Positions 1 through 12,055 are shown, numbered from the stretch's first letter. The stretch: 64,000 nucleotides of DNA from Pegoplata infirma (GCA_963921195.1 OY992539.1:213935373-213999372); one strand, 5' to 3'. The notes: a model not told the origin generated them from the sequence alone. A program made the numbers and translations.

Positions 1-425
1 AATTATTTCAGAAATTGTATGAAACATTTCATAGTATTTATGAGAGATTTTAAAAATTTTATGAAAAAGTTTCATAATTAAATAAATGGATAAATAGATA
101 GTTTCATAATATGATCAAATATTTAAGAAAAAGAATTAAATCTTTAAAATGCTTAATAGTATTTATGAAACATTTCATAATATTTATGATGAATATCATA
201 AAAATTTATGAAATTTAATTCATTATTTTTATGAAAAATTTTATATATAATGGAAAATTTCATAAATATTGGCCCAATTAACAATTATGAAACTGCTTCA
301 TTGTATTTATAAAACTGTTTCATTGGATGAACTTTAAGGAAGATTTTCATTATATTTATGACAGTTTTCATATAATAAAGCTTTTTGTTTGAGGTTGCAT
401 TATATCAAAATTTTTGTTATGAAAA
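1..425. repeat. AT-rich TTTCATAA/TTATGAA degenerate repeat region
   Basis: Short degenerate motifs such as TTTCATAATATTTATGA and its reverse complement recur every 20-60 bases. No gene is visible. The same motif vocabulary reappears at 48,300-48,649 and 49,740-50,500, so this is a dispersed AT-rich repeat family cut by the window edge. Confidence 0.6.
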
Positions 426-830
426 AATGTTTTAAAATATAAAAATTTTTCTTTTTGAAAAATCTTTAAGAATCTGAAAATTTTTCTAAAGGAAAAGTAT
501 ATCAAAATCTATGAAAAATGTTTAATAATTTTGAATCTTTTTTGTATGAAAAATCTTTCAGAATCTGAAAATTTTTCTTTTGGAAGATTCTGATAATTTT
601 TCTATAGCAAATGTGTCTCGGAATCTGTAAATTTTTCTTTGAAGTGTCTTAGAATTTTTTTTTAGCAAAATATTTAAGAATCTTAAAATTGTTCTATTGA
701 ACAAAATGTTTCAGAATCTAAGACATTGCCTTAGAACACACTAGAAGGCATTAAATCTGTATTTTTTTCTATTTTCTATTAAAATTTGAGATTTTATTTT
801 TAGAAAAATGTGTCAGAATTTTCTGAAATA
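426..830 (+). repeat. Degenerate SatA (35-bp-type) repeat units
   Basis: Loose repeats of the form GAAAAATcT-AGAATCTGAAAATTTTTC at roughly 35-60 bp spacing match the plus orientation of the 35-bp satellite at 3.7-5.9 kb, but with many substitutions and gaps. I read them as old, unhomogenised satellite units. The stretch 830-1,070 looks unique and shows no gene. Confidence 0.55.
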
Positions 831-1074
831 CAATTGAAGGGCTAACTGCAAGAACTTGATAAGCAATATTTTATTTTTTTGTGTTTTTCGCCTTCTGCTG
901 ATGTTCCATTGACAGATTTTTGACAGAAGTCTTGCTTTAACCCTTCGTACAAGTATATTTAGAATAAAAGTTCTGCAAAAGTTATATTTTCTACATTATT
1001 TTTAAAGTTTTAAGGCAAAAACCACCATAAAATGAAATGTTGCTTATCGAGTTTTTACAATAAGCCTTTCAATT

Positions 1075-1335
1075 GATAAATTCTCAAATACAATTGATAA
1101 AATCTGAAATAAAATAGATAATTCTGAAATACAATTAATAATATCGGAAATACAGTTGGTAAACTCTGAAAAATAATTGATTATTTCCGATATACAATTG
1201 ATAACTTCTGAAATACAATTGATAGTTTCTGAAATACAATTGACATTTTCTGAAATACAATTGATAATTTCAGAAATACATTTCATAGGTTCTGAAATAC
1301 AATTGATAACTTCTAATAAATATTTGATAATTTCT
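1075..1335. repeat. 21-bp minisatellite (TTCTGAAATACAATTGATA-type)
   Basis: About twelve tandem units of ~21 bp, with core TCTGAAATACAATTGATA, diverge towards the edges. Because 21 is a multiple of three, both strands stay open as seven-residue repeats (SEIQLIV-like on plus, NCISEII-like on minus). These reading frames are by-products of the repeat and not genes. Confidence 0.9.
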
Positions 1336-1344
1336 AAAAACAAT

Positions 1345-1520
1345 TTGAAATGGTGTAGAATCTTAGAATTTTCTTTTACGAAAAATGTTTTAGGATCTGA
1401 GGATTTCTTTCAAATATGAGAATTATTTCTGAATTTGAGTATAAAACACGATCTGAAAATAAAAAAACTTTTTTTTATAAAAAAGAAGTATTTTAAGAAT
1501 CTGAAAATGTATGTAAGTGG
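1345..1520 (+). repeat. Degenerate SatA units
   Basis: Three or four decayed copies of the AGAATCT-GA-TTTTC-TACGAAAAATG pattern follow the minisatellite directly, in the same orientation as the main SatA array at 3.7 kb. Confidence 0.5.
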
Positions 1521-1619
1521 TTGCGGCAGAGTTCCCTGTATTTTTTTTTTGAGAAAAAGACTTGTTAAGAATCATAAAAAATTTGTAATATAACCTCAAA
1601 GATAAAAGTTAGTTTAAAA

Positions 1620-2340
1620 TCCACCAACTATGCTTGTGAATGTGAGGGCGTTTCAAATATTTATATGCTCATAGAAACACATACATCAGTATGTGGATTT
1701 TAGATTAATAACATACGATAAGATGTATTTTGCAAAGGATTTAGATTGCGATCAGTGCAGTTTTGTTTTGCAAATAACAATAGAATGAAGGACACTACCT
1801 ATTTTCTGTTAGAGATTTTTAAGATACCTACATATGAAAGTGATCAGACATACGTATGTAAACATATGCCCGCTTAGTTAGGATATATGAGTAGATTTTT
1901 ATCATTAAATCATTTAAGAACTCTCCCTTTTTTATGGCAAATTCTAAAACAATAGCTAATTTTCTTTCTATAGTAGATTTGCATCTGCTGTGATCAAATC
2001 TTTAGCAGAAATTCATATATGATTTTCTTGTCTAAATTATCTTAATAGTTCTTTAGTATGTTTTAAATTGAAATCTCAGGATAGCAAATGATCTATATAC
2101 TAAAGCGTTTCTTACATTTTAGATATTCTTCCTATGATAACTTGGAATGTTTTTTTCTTTTTGTGGCCTAATGTGAACTTTTTTTGTGGCCTAATTTAAA
2201 CTAAATGATATCATTTGAAAATCATTACAAATTTGTAAGATTTTGTGTTGGGTTTGACGAAGGATGTGAGGTTTGAAGATCTTATAATGATATAATTTAC
2301 AAAATATAATTGAGCACATGTGGCCAAATGCTACTGCTCA
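1620..2340 (+). repeat. Duplicated ~0.7 kb segment, copy 1
   Basis: This non-satellite segment is repeated in direct orientation at 14,520-15,215. Shared landmarks in the same order are the GATCAGTGCAGTTT stretch (about 1,750), an AAACATATGCC block (1,860), ATGAGTAGATTTTTATC (1,890), a CTG-tgATcAAATCTTT-GC block (1,985) and the doubled GTGGCCTAATGTGAAC/GTGGCCT block (2,162). The GATCAGTGCAG sequence contains a TCAGT that fits the arthropod initiator, so a promoter is possible, but no open frame is conserved between the copies. It may be a duplicated regulatory or non-coding region or an unrecognised element. Confidence 0.65.
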
Positions 2341-2476
2341 TATTCCATCACCCATAGTCTTTATAGATTTTTTGATAACATAATTTGAGTTAATTTTCGG
2401 TGTATAGAAATTTTAATTTGATGAAAAATTTTCTTGAGGACAATTAAGGTTTGTGTTTTTGAGGTTAAAAATTAAA

Positions 2477-3708
2477 AACAAGTAGAAAAGTTAATTTCGA
2501 CTTGGCCGAATCTATGAATACCCTCCACAATGCCCTTTTTAAGTGATGGTAAATTTTCTAACGTGAAAAAATTAAAATTTTTGATTAGAAATATTTTATT
2601 TTGTGTAAAAAACTTTTTTTAGTAAATTTTGAAAAAAAAAAAAAAAAATATTTTACTAATTTTTTTTTTGAGTGTAAAATTTTTTTCGAGTGTAGTTTTT
2701 TTTTTTTGGTGTAAAAATATTTTTGAGTGGCACAAATACGTTGTAAAATATTTTTAGCGAATTGGACCGGTAGAAGCTGATTAAATAAAACAAATTTACA
2801 AAAAATCAAAAAAAAAAAATTGTATTGGGACCGCCTTAACAGTTAAAGATAGACGGTAGGTGTGTTCAGAGAAAATGTTTGGACTAAAAAAATATTTTGG
2901 GTCGGTCATACATTTGCTTGCTCTAAGGGCACTATTAGGGCAGTTAGAGCGGTTGGAGCAAATTTGAAAAAATGTCGTTTTGTGTGGGAGCCCCCTTAGA
3001 AATTGGAGATAGGGTATTAGTTTGTTCCAAAGAAATGTTAAGACGTAAAAATTAATGGGGTCGGTCTTATAAATGACCCCTCTATGACGCACCATTGGAG
3101 CAGTAAAAATGATTTTAAGATTGGAAAATTACAATAAATTTTTTTTTCAAAAAATTTAAAAAAATAGTAATAATCGTTATCCCACGATCCTCCTGGGCAA
3201 AAAATTTGTAGAATCGATAGAAGTTTTACACAAAACAAATTCAAAAAAATCGAAGAGTACAAACATTTTCAAAAATGAGATTTAAATTTTGAAACTTAAA
3301 AATCGCATACTAGAGTGCTTTTAAGAATTTTTTGGGATTTTTTTTTTTAAAAGTACGTAAAAAAAAAAAAATTTTGAAGAAAAAAAAAATTGAAATTTGG
3401 ACTATTATTGAAGAAGTTATGAGGAAAAGAAGTTTGCGTAAAGGAACTAACTACCAATTTTTAAAAATTCGATATCTTTTGAACGGGTCACCAAAAAAAT
3501 CTGAAAATTTACAACGAAGGAGTTTTCGAAGGGTACTAAAAACTGTAAACAAATTGGGAAAATCTAAAAAAAAAATTTTTCAAAGTGTCCGATTTGGCAT
3601 GGAATGCCCCATATACATTATGGGGTCCAAGACCAGTATTTCGAGGTGTTACACACGGAATGACAAACTTATATATGCCCACTATCACTAGAGTGGAGGG
3701 TATAAAAA
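2477..3708 (-). mobile_element. Dispersed repeat R3 copy (minus orientation)
   Basis: Read on the minus strand, the element begins TATACCCTCCACTCTAGTGA (near 3,708) and ends in a GAATTTAACTTTTCTACTTG-like terminus (near 2,477). The same termini bound the plus-strand copy at 62,129-62,943. Internally both copies share poly-A/T-rich ACACTC-AAAAAA stretches. No transposase or reverse transcriptase frame is visible, so it is non-autonomous. The GGAGGGTATA and CGGCCAAGTCGAA end motifs match the style of dipteran (GTCY)n repeats, though the (GTCY)n tract is missing from this copy. Confidence 0.7.
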
Positions 3709-3734
3709 AAATTGATTTAAATTTTCTATCTGAA

Positions 3735-5925
3735 AAAGTGTCTCAGAATCTTAAATATAATTTAATTCGAAAAAACCTCTCTGAATCTGAGAATTTTTTG
3801 TACACCAAAAGTTTTAGAATCTGAAAAAAAATGTCTAAAAAAATGTCTCAGAATCTGAGACTTTTTCTATAGGAAAAATGTCTCAGAATCTGAGACTTTT
3901 TCTATAGGAAAAATGTCTCAGAATCTGAGACTTTTTCTATAGGAAAAATGTCTCAGGAGCTGAGACTTTTCTTTGTGAAAAATGTCTCAAAATCTGAGAC
4001 TTTTTCTATATGAAAAATGTCTCAAAATCTGAGACTTTTTCTATAGGAACAATGTCTCAAAATCTGAGACATTTTCTATAGGAAAAATGTTTCAAAATCT
4101 GAGACTTTTTCTATAGAAACAATATCTCAAAATCTGAGACTTTTTCTATAGGAAAAATGTCTCATATCTGAGACTTATTCTACAGGAACAATATCTCAAA
4201 GTCTGAGACGTTTCTATAGAAAAAATGTCTCAGAATCTGAGACTTTTTCTATAGGAAAAATGTCTCAGAATCTGAGACTTTTTCTATAGGAAAAATGTCT
4301 CAGAATCTGAGACTTTTTCTATAGGAAAAATGTCTCAGAATCTGAGACTTTTTCTATAGGAAAAATGTCTCAGAATCTGAGACTTTTTCTATAGGAAAAA
4401 TGTCTCAGAGTCTGAGACTTTTTCTATAGGAAAAATGTCTCAGAATCTGAGACTTTTTCTATAGGAAAAATGTTTCAGAATCTGAGACTTTTTCTATAGG
4501 AAAAATGTCTCAGAATCTGAGACTTTTTCTATAGGAAAAATGTCTCAGAATCTGAGACTTTTTCTATAGGAAAAATGTCTCAGAATCTGAGACTTTTTCT
4601 ATAGGAAAAATGTCTCAGAATCTGAGACTTTTTCTATAGGAAAAATGTCTCAGAATCTGAGACTTTTTCTATAGGAAAAATGTCTCAGAATCTGAGACTT
4701 TTTCTATAGGAAAAATGTCTCAGAATCTGAGACTTTTTCTATAGGAAAAATGTCTCAGAATCTGAGACTTTTTCTATAGGAAAAATGTCTCAGAATCTGA
4801 GACTTTTTCTATAGGAAAAATGTCTCAGAATCTGAGACTTTTTCTATAGGAAAAATGTCTCAGAATCTGAGACTTTTTCTATAGGAAAAATGTCTCAGAA
4901 TCTGAGACTTTTTCTATAGGAAAAATGTCTCAGAATCTGAGACTTTTTCTATAGGAAAAATGTCTCAGAATCTGAGACTTTTTCTATAGGAAAAATGTCT
5001 CAGAATCTGAGACTTTTTCTATAGGAAAAATGTCTCAGAATCTGAGACTTTTTCTATAGGAAAAATGTCTCAGAATCTGAGACTTTTTCTATAGGAAAAA
5101 TGTCTCAGAATCTGAGACTTTTTCTATAGGAAAAATGTCTCAGAATCTGAGACTTTTTCTATAGGAAAAATGTCTCAGAGTCTGAGACTTTTTCTATAGG
5201 AAAAATGTCTCAGAATCTGAGACTTTTTCTATAGGAAAAATGTTTCAGAATCTGAGACTTTTTCTATAGGAAAAATGTCTCAGAATCTGAGACTTTTTCT
5301 ATAGGAAAAATGTCTCAGAATCTGAGACTTTTTCTATAGGAAAAATGTCTCAGAATCTGAGACTTTTTCTATAGGAAAAATGTCTCAGAATCTGAGACTT
5401 TTTCTGTAGGAAAAATGTCTCAGAACCTGAGACTTTTTCTATGGGAAAAATGTCTCAAAATTTGAGACTTTTTCTATAGAAAAAATGTCTCAGAATATGA
5501 GTCTTTTTCAATAGGAAAAATGTCTCAGAATCTGAGATATTTTCTATAGGAAAAATGTCTCAGAATCTGAGATATTTTCTATATGAAAAATGTCTCAGAA
5601 TCTGAAATTTTTTCTATCGAAAAAAGGTCTCAGAATCTGAAACTTTTTCTATAGAAAAAATGTCTCAGAATCTGAGACTTTTTCTATAGGAAAAATGTCT
5701 CAGAATCTGAGACTTTTCTATGGGAAAAATATCTCAGAATCTGAGACTTTTACTATAGGAAAAATGTATTTCGTATTTTCTATGAGACTTTTTCTATAGG
5801 AAAAATGTCCCAGAATCTGAGACTTTTACTATAGAAAAAATGTATTTCGTATTTTCTATGGGAAAAATGTCTCAGAGTCTGAGATTTCTTAAAATCCGAA
5901 AATTTTTCTGTATGAAAAATGTCTC
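3735..5925 (+). repeat. SatA: 35-bp tandem satellite array, plus orientation
   Basis: About 60 tandem units of 35 bp. Each unit contains two dyads: GTCTCAGAATCTGAGAC (8-bp arms around one base) and TTTTTCTATAGGAAAAA (6-bp arms). Units from about 4,220 to 5,400 are nearly identical, while both ends are degenerate, as expected of unequal exchange. Two rare variants recur exactly 770 bp (22 units) apart. There is no coding potential, since 35 is not a multiple of three. Confidence 0.97.
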
Positions 5926-5934
5926 AGATTCTGC

Positions 5935-6426
5935 AGTGGCTTACAAGAAAGGTCTCCCTGGTATCACCCGCCGATCTTTAATTTGGTTTTATTTTATAGA
6001 GCAGGAAAAATAAAAGGACACGTATTTTGTTTTTAGCGGCCCAAATTCATATTAAGGTGGTGAAAATGAGGGGAGAAGAAACGATAATTTTTCAGTTTTT
6101 AGCGTTTATCTCCTATATTATACAAAGAAATATTGTCATGTTACATACCAAATGAAAGGTCTTTGGAAAACCTATCTTCGTGTGTAAGGAACGTGTCCAA
6201 GCATGCACAACTTTTCGTCATATTGAGTAAAATGACAAAATTTGAGTACATTTTTGTTAATAAGTCGAAAAATATTTGCTTTTTTGGCACGTTGTTAACA
6301 TCACGAGATAGGTATTTTAAATTTCATGAAGATCGGAGGGTGACACCAGGGAGACTCTCCTTGTTAGCAAAATCTACTAAATTTTATGATTTTATAGCTT
6401 TTTTCAAAAGCTGTACCCGCCACTGA
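5935..6426. mobile_element. Non-autonomous element with terminal inverted repeats, hAT-like ends
   Basis: The ends read CAGTGGC and GCCACTG. Inside them, GTCTCCCTGGTATCACCC near 5,972 is inverted as GGGTGACACCAGGGAGAC near 6,340. CAGTGGC ends are common in hAT-type elements, but no matching 8-bp target duplication is seen at the flanks. A 97-residue open frame (6,133-6,426) has no recognisable domain and is probably incidental. Confidence 0.5.
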
Positions 6427-6454
6427 TATAAATGTCGCGGTATCAAAACATTTT

Positions 6455-7229
6455 TATACCCTACACCACACTGTGGTACCCGAAATATTGGTCCTAGTCC
6501 AACTTTTAAGTATACCGATCGACTAAGAATTACTTTTTGAGTCGATTTAGCGACGTCCTTTCGTCCGTCTGTCTGTCGATGTAAACGGTGTAAACACGAT
6601 ACAGGTCGCAATTTTTAATCAATTGACTTGAAATTTGAAACTTAAGCCTATTTTCGCCCAAGGACGAAGACTATTGAAATTGGATCCATATTTAAACCTA
6701 GCCCCCATACAAAGGTCCTCTTTAGTTTTTACTCAAATGACTCTAATAACCGCATTATAATAGGTATCGTTTCGAAATTTGGCAGGTAATCATATTGCGT
6801 TTACACAAATCACCATTTCGAATTTTAAAGATATCGGACCAGTTGTAGACCCCATACAAACCACCTGCCCGATTTTCACATAAATTTCTCAAATTTCATG
6901 AAAATAGAAAATATTTAATTAAAATTCTGTTTATGTATATTAAACGCGTACTTTATAATAGCCTTATCAAATCTGATTATCATCGGACCATTTTTGGACT
7001 TAGGCCCCATGTAAAAGTTTCGCCCGATATTCAGTTAAAGCGATTTATTATCAACAAAAATAAGCGTATTTCACTCAAATTGGATGTGTGAGTGGTTTTA
7101 ACACTTATTAAAGAGTTGACAAAATATAGATCTAATCGGTCCATGTTTGAACTTGGGACCCATTTCCGCGAAACTCTGGTGTAGGGTATTATATGGCCGG
7201 TCTTGACCGACTATAATTTTTTTACTTGA
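6455..7229 (+). mobile_element. Dispersed repeat R1 copy 1
   Basis: The copy begins TATACCCTACACCACACTGT and ends with GGCCGGTCTTGACCGACTA followed by T-rich ACTTG. A short (GTCY)n stretch lies at 6,560-6,580 and an ACGATACAGGTCG block follows it. The same order of landmarks is found at 9.1-10.35 kb (minus), 21.35-22.2 kb, 27.04-27.78 kb and, in part, 60.6-61.0 kb (minus). The (GTCY)n tract and TA-rich termini resemble mini-me or Helitron-like dipteran retroposons; that class assignment is inference. No coding capacity. Confidence 0.75.
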
Positions 7230-7347
7230 TTTATATGAAAAAATTTCTCAAAATCTAAAAATTTTCTCTATACGGAAAAATAACTAAGAATCTGAAAAAT
7301 TTTTCGACACAATTTATGTCTCAAAGTCGGGAATTTTCACTTTCATA

Positions 7348-7482
7348 AGTAAAATGATAATCAAGCTCGAGGCCTTAGTTGTAATAAATTTTATTCATTT
7401 ATTTTTGAATTAGATTTTTGTCATCCCACGTTACTGTAAAATTTATTACAACTAATGCCTCGAGCTTGTTTATTATTTTACT
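7348..7482. repeat. 135-bp hairpin with 46-bp arms
   Basis: The left arm (7,348-7,393) and right arm (7,437-7,482) are reverse complements with three mismatches over 46 bases, around a 43-base loop. Each arm contains CAAGCTCGAGGC. A further partial copy of the arm end follows at 7,487-7,500. It could be a tiny foldback or MITE, or a small-RNA hairpin source. Confidence 0.85.
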
Positions 7483-9104
7483 AGGAACTCGAGCTTGATT
7501 ATTATTTAACTTATTGAAGGTAAAGACAAACTGGTCGAAAAAACATAAATACTAAATCTGGAATTTTTTTACCATGTGTATTTAACATGTAAATTTTTAA
7601 ACAATTGGCTGTGAATTGTAGTACCTACTTTTCGAAGATCCTTGTTTTGTTTCCTTTCTTTCCTCCTAATCACACTTTTATTATATTTTACATTTTAAGC
7701 CCTCATATGCTAAATTAGTATTAATTGTTTATCAAAATAACAAAAAAATTAGGATTTATCGCAAACAATAAACTTTTGTGAAAACCTTTTAAATTTGACA
7801 CTCTGATTTTAAAAATGAAGCACCTCTACTTAAAATCTAGTGCAAAATGAAGTACAAATACTCAATAGTTGAGTGTGTTCACTCCAAAAACCAGGTGCTC
7901 TTTTAAACTCATATTAACAATTAGTTTAAGCCCTCATTGTTAATTAGTATTAATTTGTAGAGAAAGATAGATTTAAACTAAACTAAACTAAAAAGGTGGA
8001 TTTAAATTAAACTAGGATTTTGGGGAATTGAAGGGAATGAATATGAATTAAAAAGGACATATGTATTAGTAAAAAGTGTAACAAAAAATTTCAAAAAAAA
8101 TTCAGGAAAATAATTTTTTAATGAAAAATAAGATGTTATAAATGATAGAATTATAATAAACACATAAAAGATGTCGTTAAATCAATAGTAACAAATATAA
8201 TTGTTGACAACAAAAGTCTAGTTCAACAACATTTTTAATTAAACCAACAATATATTTTGTTTAATGTGACAATATTTAGATTTTATTTCTAATTGAACGC
8301 AAAAATGCACATTTATTTATATTTTTAATTGTATCAACAATAAAATTAAATATATTTACAGTTTTTTTAGTGTTAGGAAGTTAACTCTCAACAAAATTCA
8401 TATTTTTACCCAGAAATTCTAAGAAATCCTTTTCAGCTACATTCTTATATTACACTTCCTCTATTTTTCTTTACAATTAACATTTTTTTTTTTTTCAAAT
8501 ATCGTAACTAATTTTAAACCATTACTAATTTAAACCATAAATATGTTCAAGTCATATTTTACAAGTACCTTGTTGTAAAAGAAGACCACATTTCTGTTGT
8601 CATATGTAGGTGACCTTTTAATAACCGCCTATTCTTTACATTAATTTGGGTTGATTGGTTCGTTTGTTCTTGTTCCGTTTTCCACTTGTATGATTTCCTC
8701 AAAATGTTTTCTGTGTAACTCCAAATTAACCTTGTTTAACTTGTGTCAGATTTTTTTTATTGACATTTTTTTTAAGTGTTTCCCTTTTTGAAATTCATTG
8801 GAAATTGTAATAAAATACTAGAGAAAGTAAAACGGAAGATTTTAATAAGTGTTCCAAGGAAAATTGTTGAGTTTCCATTTCGAAGAAACTAATTGGGTGG
8901 TAGAATGATTGATAATCTTTTGAAACTAAACCGAAAAAGTGAAAGCCTAGTGAAAGAATCCTACAAAAAATATTATTTATAAAAAAATTGGTTGAACTTT
9001 ACAAAGTCTAAAATCGAAATCTGAGATTTTTTTCAAAAGGTGCGAAAAACTTTTAAAAAAATAGTGAATTTGAAATTTAGTTTTTGTTTCTGAGAAACAA
9101 TAAT

Positions 9105-10352
9105 AAAAACAATATGATACCCTACACCAGTGTTTTCCGGAAAATGGGTCTCAAGTCCAAATATGGACCGATTGGTTCTATCTTTTGTTAGATCTTAATT
9201 TAGTGTAGAAAACACACACAGATCAAATTTTAGTGGAATTGGTTTATTTTTTTAGACCGATTTAACTGAATATCGGTCGAAATCTTGATATGGGGGACTA
9301 ACAAGGGAAGTATCTCAACCCTTATAAACCGATTTGCATGAAACGTAAAATATATATAAAGGAGACAATTCTAAGGTTTGGGTGTCTCGGCTTATTGGCC
9401 ATATCGGGAATTTAGGGGTTCAAAACATGGGTCAAAAAATGGCGAAAAAATCGTTTTTTGGATTTTTCAGCCATTTTTTTCTAAGAAACTATATGATGTT
9501 TACATATGAGAAGAAAGGTTTCTTTAATGCCTATCCAACGGTATAACCTTGTAAAAGTTTGACTTCGTTACTTTTTTCATGGAAATGTGTAAATTTTGGG
9601 TGGTATTTATATGAAGCCATAGACCCACGATGTCCATATGAATATGAAATAATCTATATTAAATTTAAGTCGACACGTATAAGCCGAGACACCCCAACCT
9701 TAAAATCGTCTCTTTTATATATATGTCAAGTTTCAGGCAAATCGGTTCATAAGGGTTGAGATACTTCCCTTGTAAGTCCAAAGATGGACTTACAATTTGA
9801 TTTGGTTAATAAAGTATACGTTTAACATCTAAAAATAAAATTTTTATCAAAAATTTCCATTTTTATGAATTTTAAGTTAATTATGTGAATATCGGGAGGG
9901 TGGTTTGTATGGGGACTACCAGAAGGGCTGACCCGATTCATTGAAATTTGGAATGATGATTCTTGCATACAAAGTTTGATTACCTGTTAAATTTCAAAGC
10001 GATTTCTGTTAAAATACAGTTATTAGAGTCATTTAAGCCTAATCCAAAGGGGGCGTTTGTATGGGGGCTAGGTCTTATCATGGACCGATTTTTTTTTTCA
10101 ATTTCAATAAGCTTCGTCCTTAGGCAAAAAGATGCTTAAGTTTAAAATTTAAGTCAATTGGTTGAAAATTGTGACCTGTATCCTGCTTAAACCGATAGAT
10201 GGACAGACGGACGGACATCACTAAATCGACTCAAAAAGTGATTCTGAGTCGATCGGTATTCTTGAATGTAGGTTTAGGACCAATATTTGGGGTAGTTACA
10301 AACATCAGCACAAACTCATTATAACCTGTACCACAGAGTGGTGTATGGTATA
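9105..10352 (-). mobile_element. Dispersed repeat R1 copy 2, itself interrupted
   Basis: The reverse-strand landmarks of R1 are present: the GATACCCTACACCAG start, a GGACAGACGGACGGACA tract at about 10,201, and CTGTACCACAGAGTGGTG at the far end. It has split the first tandem unit of the foldback element and is in turn split by element R4a. An ATAATAAA string lies at both junctions and might be the target duplication, but low complexity makes this uncertain. Confidence 0.8.
9301..9772. mobile_element. TA-targeting MITE R4, copy a
   Basis: A 472-bp element has inverted ends CAAGGGAAGTATCTCAACCC / GGGTTGAGATACTTCCCTTG and is flanked by TA. Removing the element plus one TA restores GGGGACTAAGTCC, which matches the uninterrupted R1 copies (GGGGCCTAAGTCC). 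TA duplication fits Tc1/mariner-type mobilisation. No transposase is visible. A 66-codon frame inside (9,559-9,759) is incidental. Confidence 0.85.
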
Positions 10353-11739
10353 ATAAAGAGCTTTCGAAAGTTTTTCTCTTTCATCATCAGTGCTTTTCGA
10401 TTGTCACACTTAATGTGTCTCAGATTAAAATCAGCTAATTATATGAAACTTTGAATAAAGAGGAAAAAATGTTAGAAAAACAAATTAAAATAATTTTAGC
10501 TAATATTTCATTATTTAATAATTTTTCACTAAAGACTTCCCATTTTACATTACATAAATAAAAAATTGTTTCTGCTAATTTTTTGTGATATTTTACACTT
10601 TTTTTTAAAATAATAAGTCCGTTTTAATCCAAATTTTCTTTTAGTTTCCAAAATCCTAGTTTTTTGTTTCTGAGAAACAATAATAAAAAGAGTAAAGAGC
10701 TTTCGAAAGTTTTCCTCTTTCATCATCAGCGCTTTTCGATTGTCACAGTTAATGCGTGTCAGATTAAAATCAGCTAATTATATGAAACTTTGAATAAAGA
10801 GAAAAAATGTTAGAAAAAAAAAAAAAAAATTAAAATAATTTTAGCTAATATTTCATTATTTAATAATTTTTCACTAAAGAGTTCTCATTTTACATTAAAT
10901 AAACAATTGTTTTTGATAATTTTTTGTGATATTTTACATATTTTGTTACACTTATTTTTAAATAATAAGTCCGTTTTAATCCAAATTTTTCTTTTAATTC
11001 CCAAAATCCTAGTTTTTTGTTTCTGAGAAACAATAATAAAAAGAGTATAGAGCTTTTGAAAGTTTGCCTCTTTTACATCAGCGCTTTTCGATTGTTACAC
11101 TTAATGTGTATCAGATTTAAATCAGCTAATTATATAAAACTTTGCATAAAGGGAAAAAATTTTAGAAAGACAAATTTGAAACAATTTATCCAATATTTCA
11201 TTATTATAATTTTTCAATAAAGACTTCTCATTTTTCATTTAAATAAAATATTGTTTTTCCTAATTTTTTATGAAATTTCCCATTTTTTGTTACACTTTTT
11301 TTAATAATAAGTCCGTTTTCATCCAAATTTTCTTTTAATTCCCATAATCCTAGTTTAACTTAAATCCACCTTTTAAGTTTAATTTAAATCTCTCATTCTC
11401 TAAAAATTAATACTAATTAACAATATGGGCTTAAACAAATTGTTAATTTGAGTATAAAAGAGCACCTGGTTTTAGAAACGACCACACTCATTTACTGAGT
11501 ATTTGTACTTCATTTTGCACCAGATTTTATGGAGAGGTGCTTCATTTTAAAAATCAGAGTGTTAACTTTAAAAGGTTTTTAAAATGAGTTTATTGTTTTT
11601 GACAATTCTTTTTTCAGTTTTTATTGTTCATTAACAATTAATGCTAATTTAGCATATGAGGGCTTAATATGCAAAATATAATGAAAGTGTGATTAGGAGG
11701 AAAGAAAGAAAACAAAACAATTCACACTCATATGTTTTG

Positions 11740-12055
11740 AGATTCTAAGACATATTTTCGTATAGAAAAATTTTAAGATTCTTGGACGTTTTTCCTCATA
11801 AAAAATATTCTTGGGTTACTTTTTTTTGAATAGAAAAATTCTCAGATTCTGAGACATTTTTCATTAAAGAAAAAGCTTTTGAGAAATTTTTTCGTATAGA
11901 AAAATTTACAGATTTTAAGACATTTTTCCGTAAAGAAAATTTTTTTGAATTTTGAGACATTTTTCCGTATAAAGAAGTTCTCGAGTTCTGGAGTTTTTAC
12001 GTATAAAAAAATTTCATATTGTGAGACATTTTTCAAATAGAAAAATTTGAAGGTT
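11740..12055 (-). repeat. Degenerate SatA units, minus orientation
   Basis: About eight decayed units of the TCTCAGATTCTGAGACATTTTTC pattern match the orientation of the 15.8-18.6 kb array. Confidence 0.7.

Larger units (their letters stand above)
9086..11355 (+). repeat. Three ~345-bp tandem units inside the foldback element
   Basis: Unit starts are marked by GTTTCTGAGAAACAATAATA at 9,086, 10,666 and 11,019. Unit 1 is split by R1 and resumes at 10,353 with TAAAGAGCTTTCGAAAG. Each unit ends with a CCGTTTTAATCCAAATTTTC block and a CCTAG. A degenerate inverted part unit lies at about 8,010-8,110 next to the left arm. Confidence 0.85.
7642..11720. mobile_element. Foldback-type element with long inverted ends and internal tandem repeats
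   Basis: The left arm (7,642 to about 8,030) is the inverse of the right arm (about 11,340-11,720). Shared landmarks are the TTTCCTCCTAATCACAC end, GCCCTCATATGCTAAATTAG, a GAAGCACCTCT block, the CCAGGTGCTCTTTTA block and AAATCCACCTTTT. The interior carries three ~345-bp tandem units and a 1.25 kb nested insertion; without it the element would be about 2.8 kb. Long inverted arms around tandem repeats are the architecture of Drosophila FB elements. No transposase is visible. No clear target duplication. Confidence 0.8.

Noticed and set aside
1044..1419. 80- and 99-codon frames
   Set aside because: 21-bp minisatellite read on both strands.
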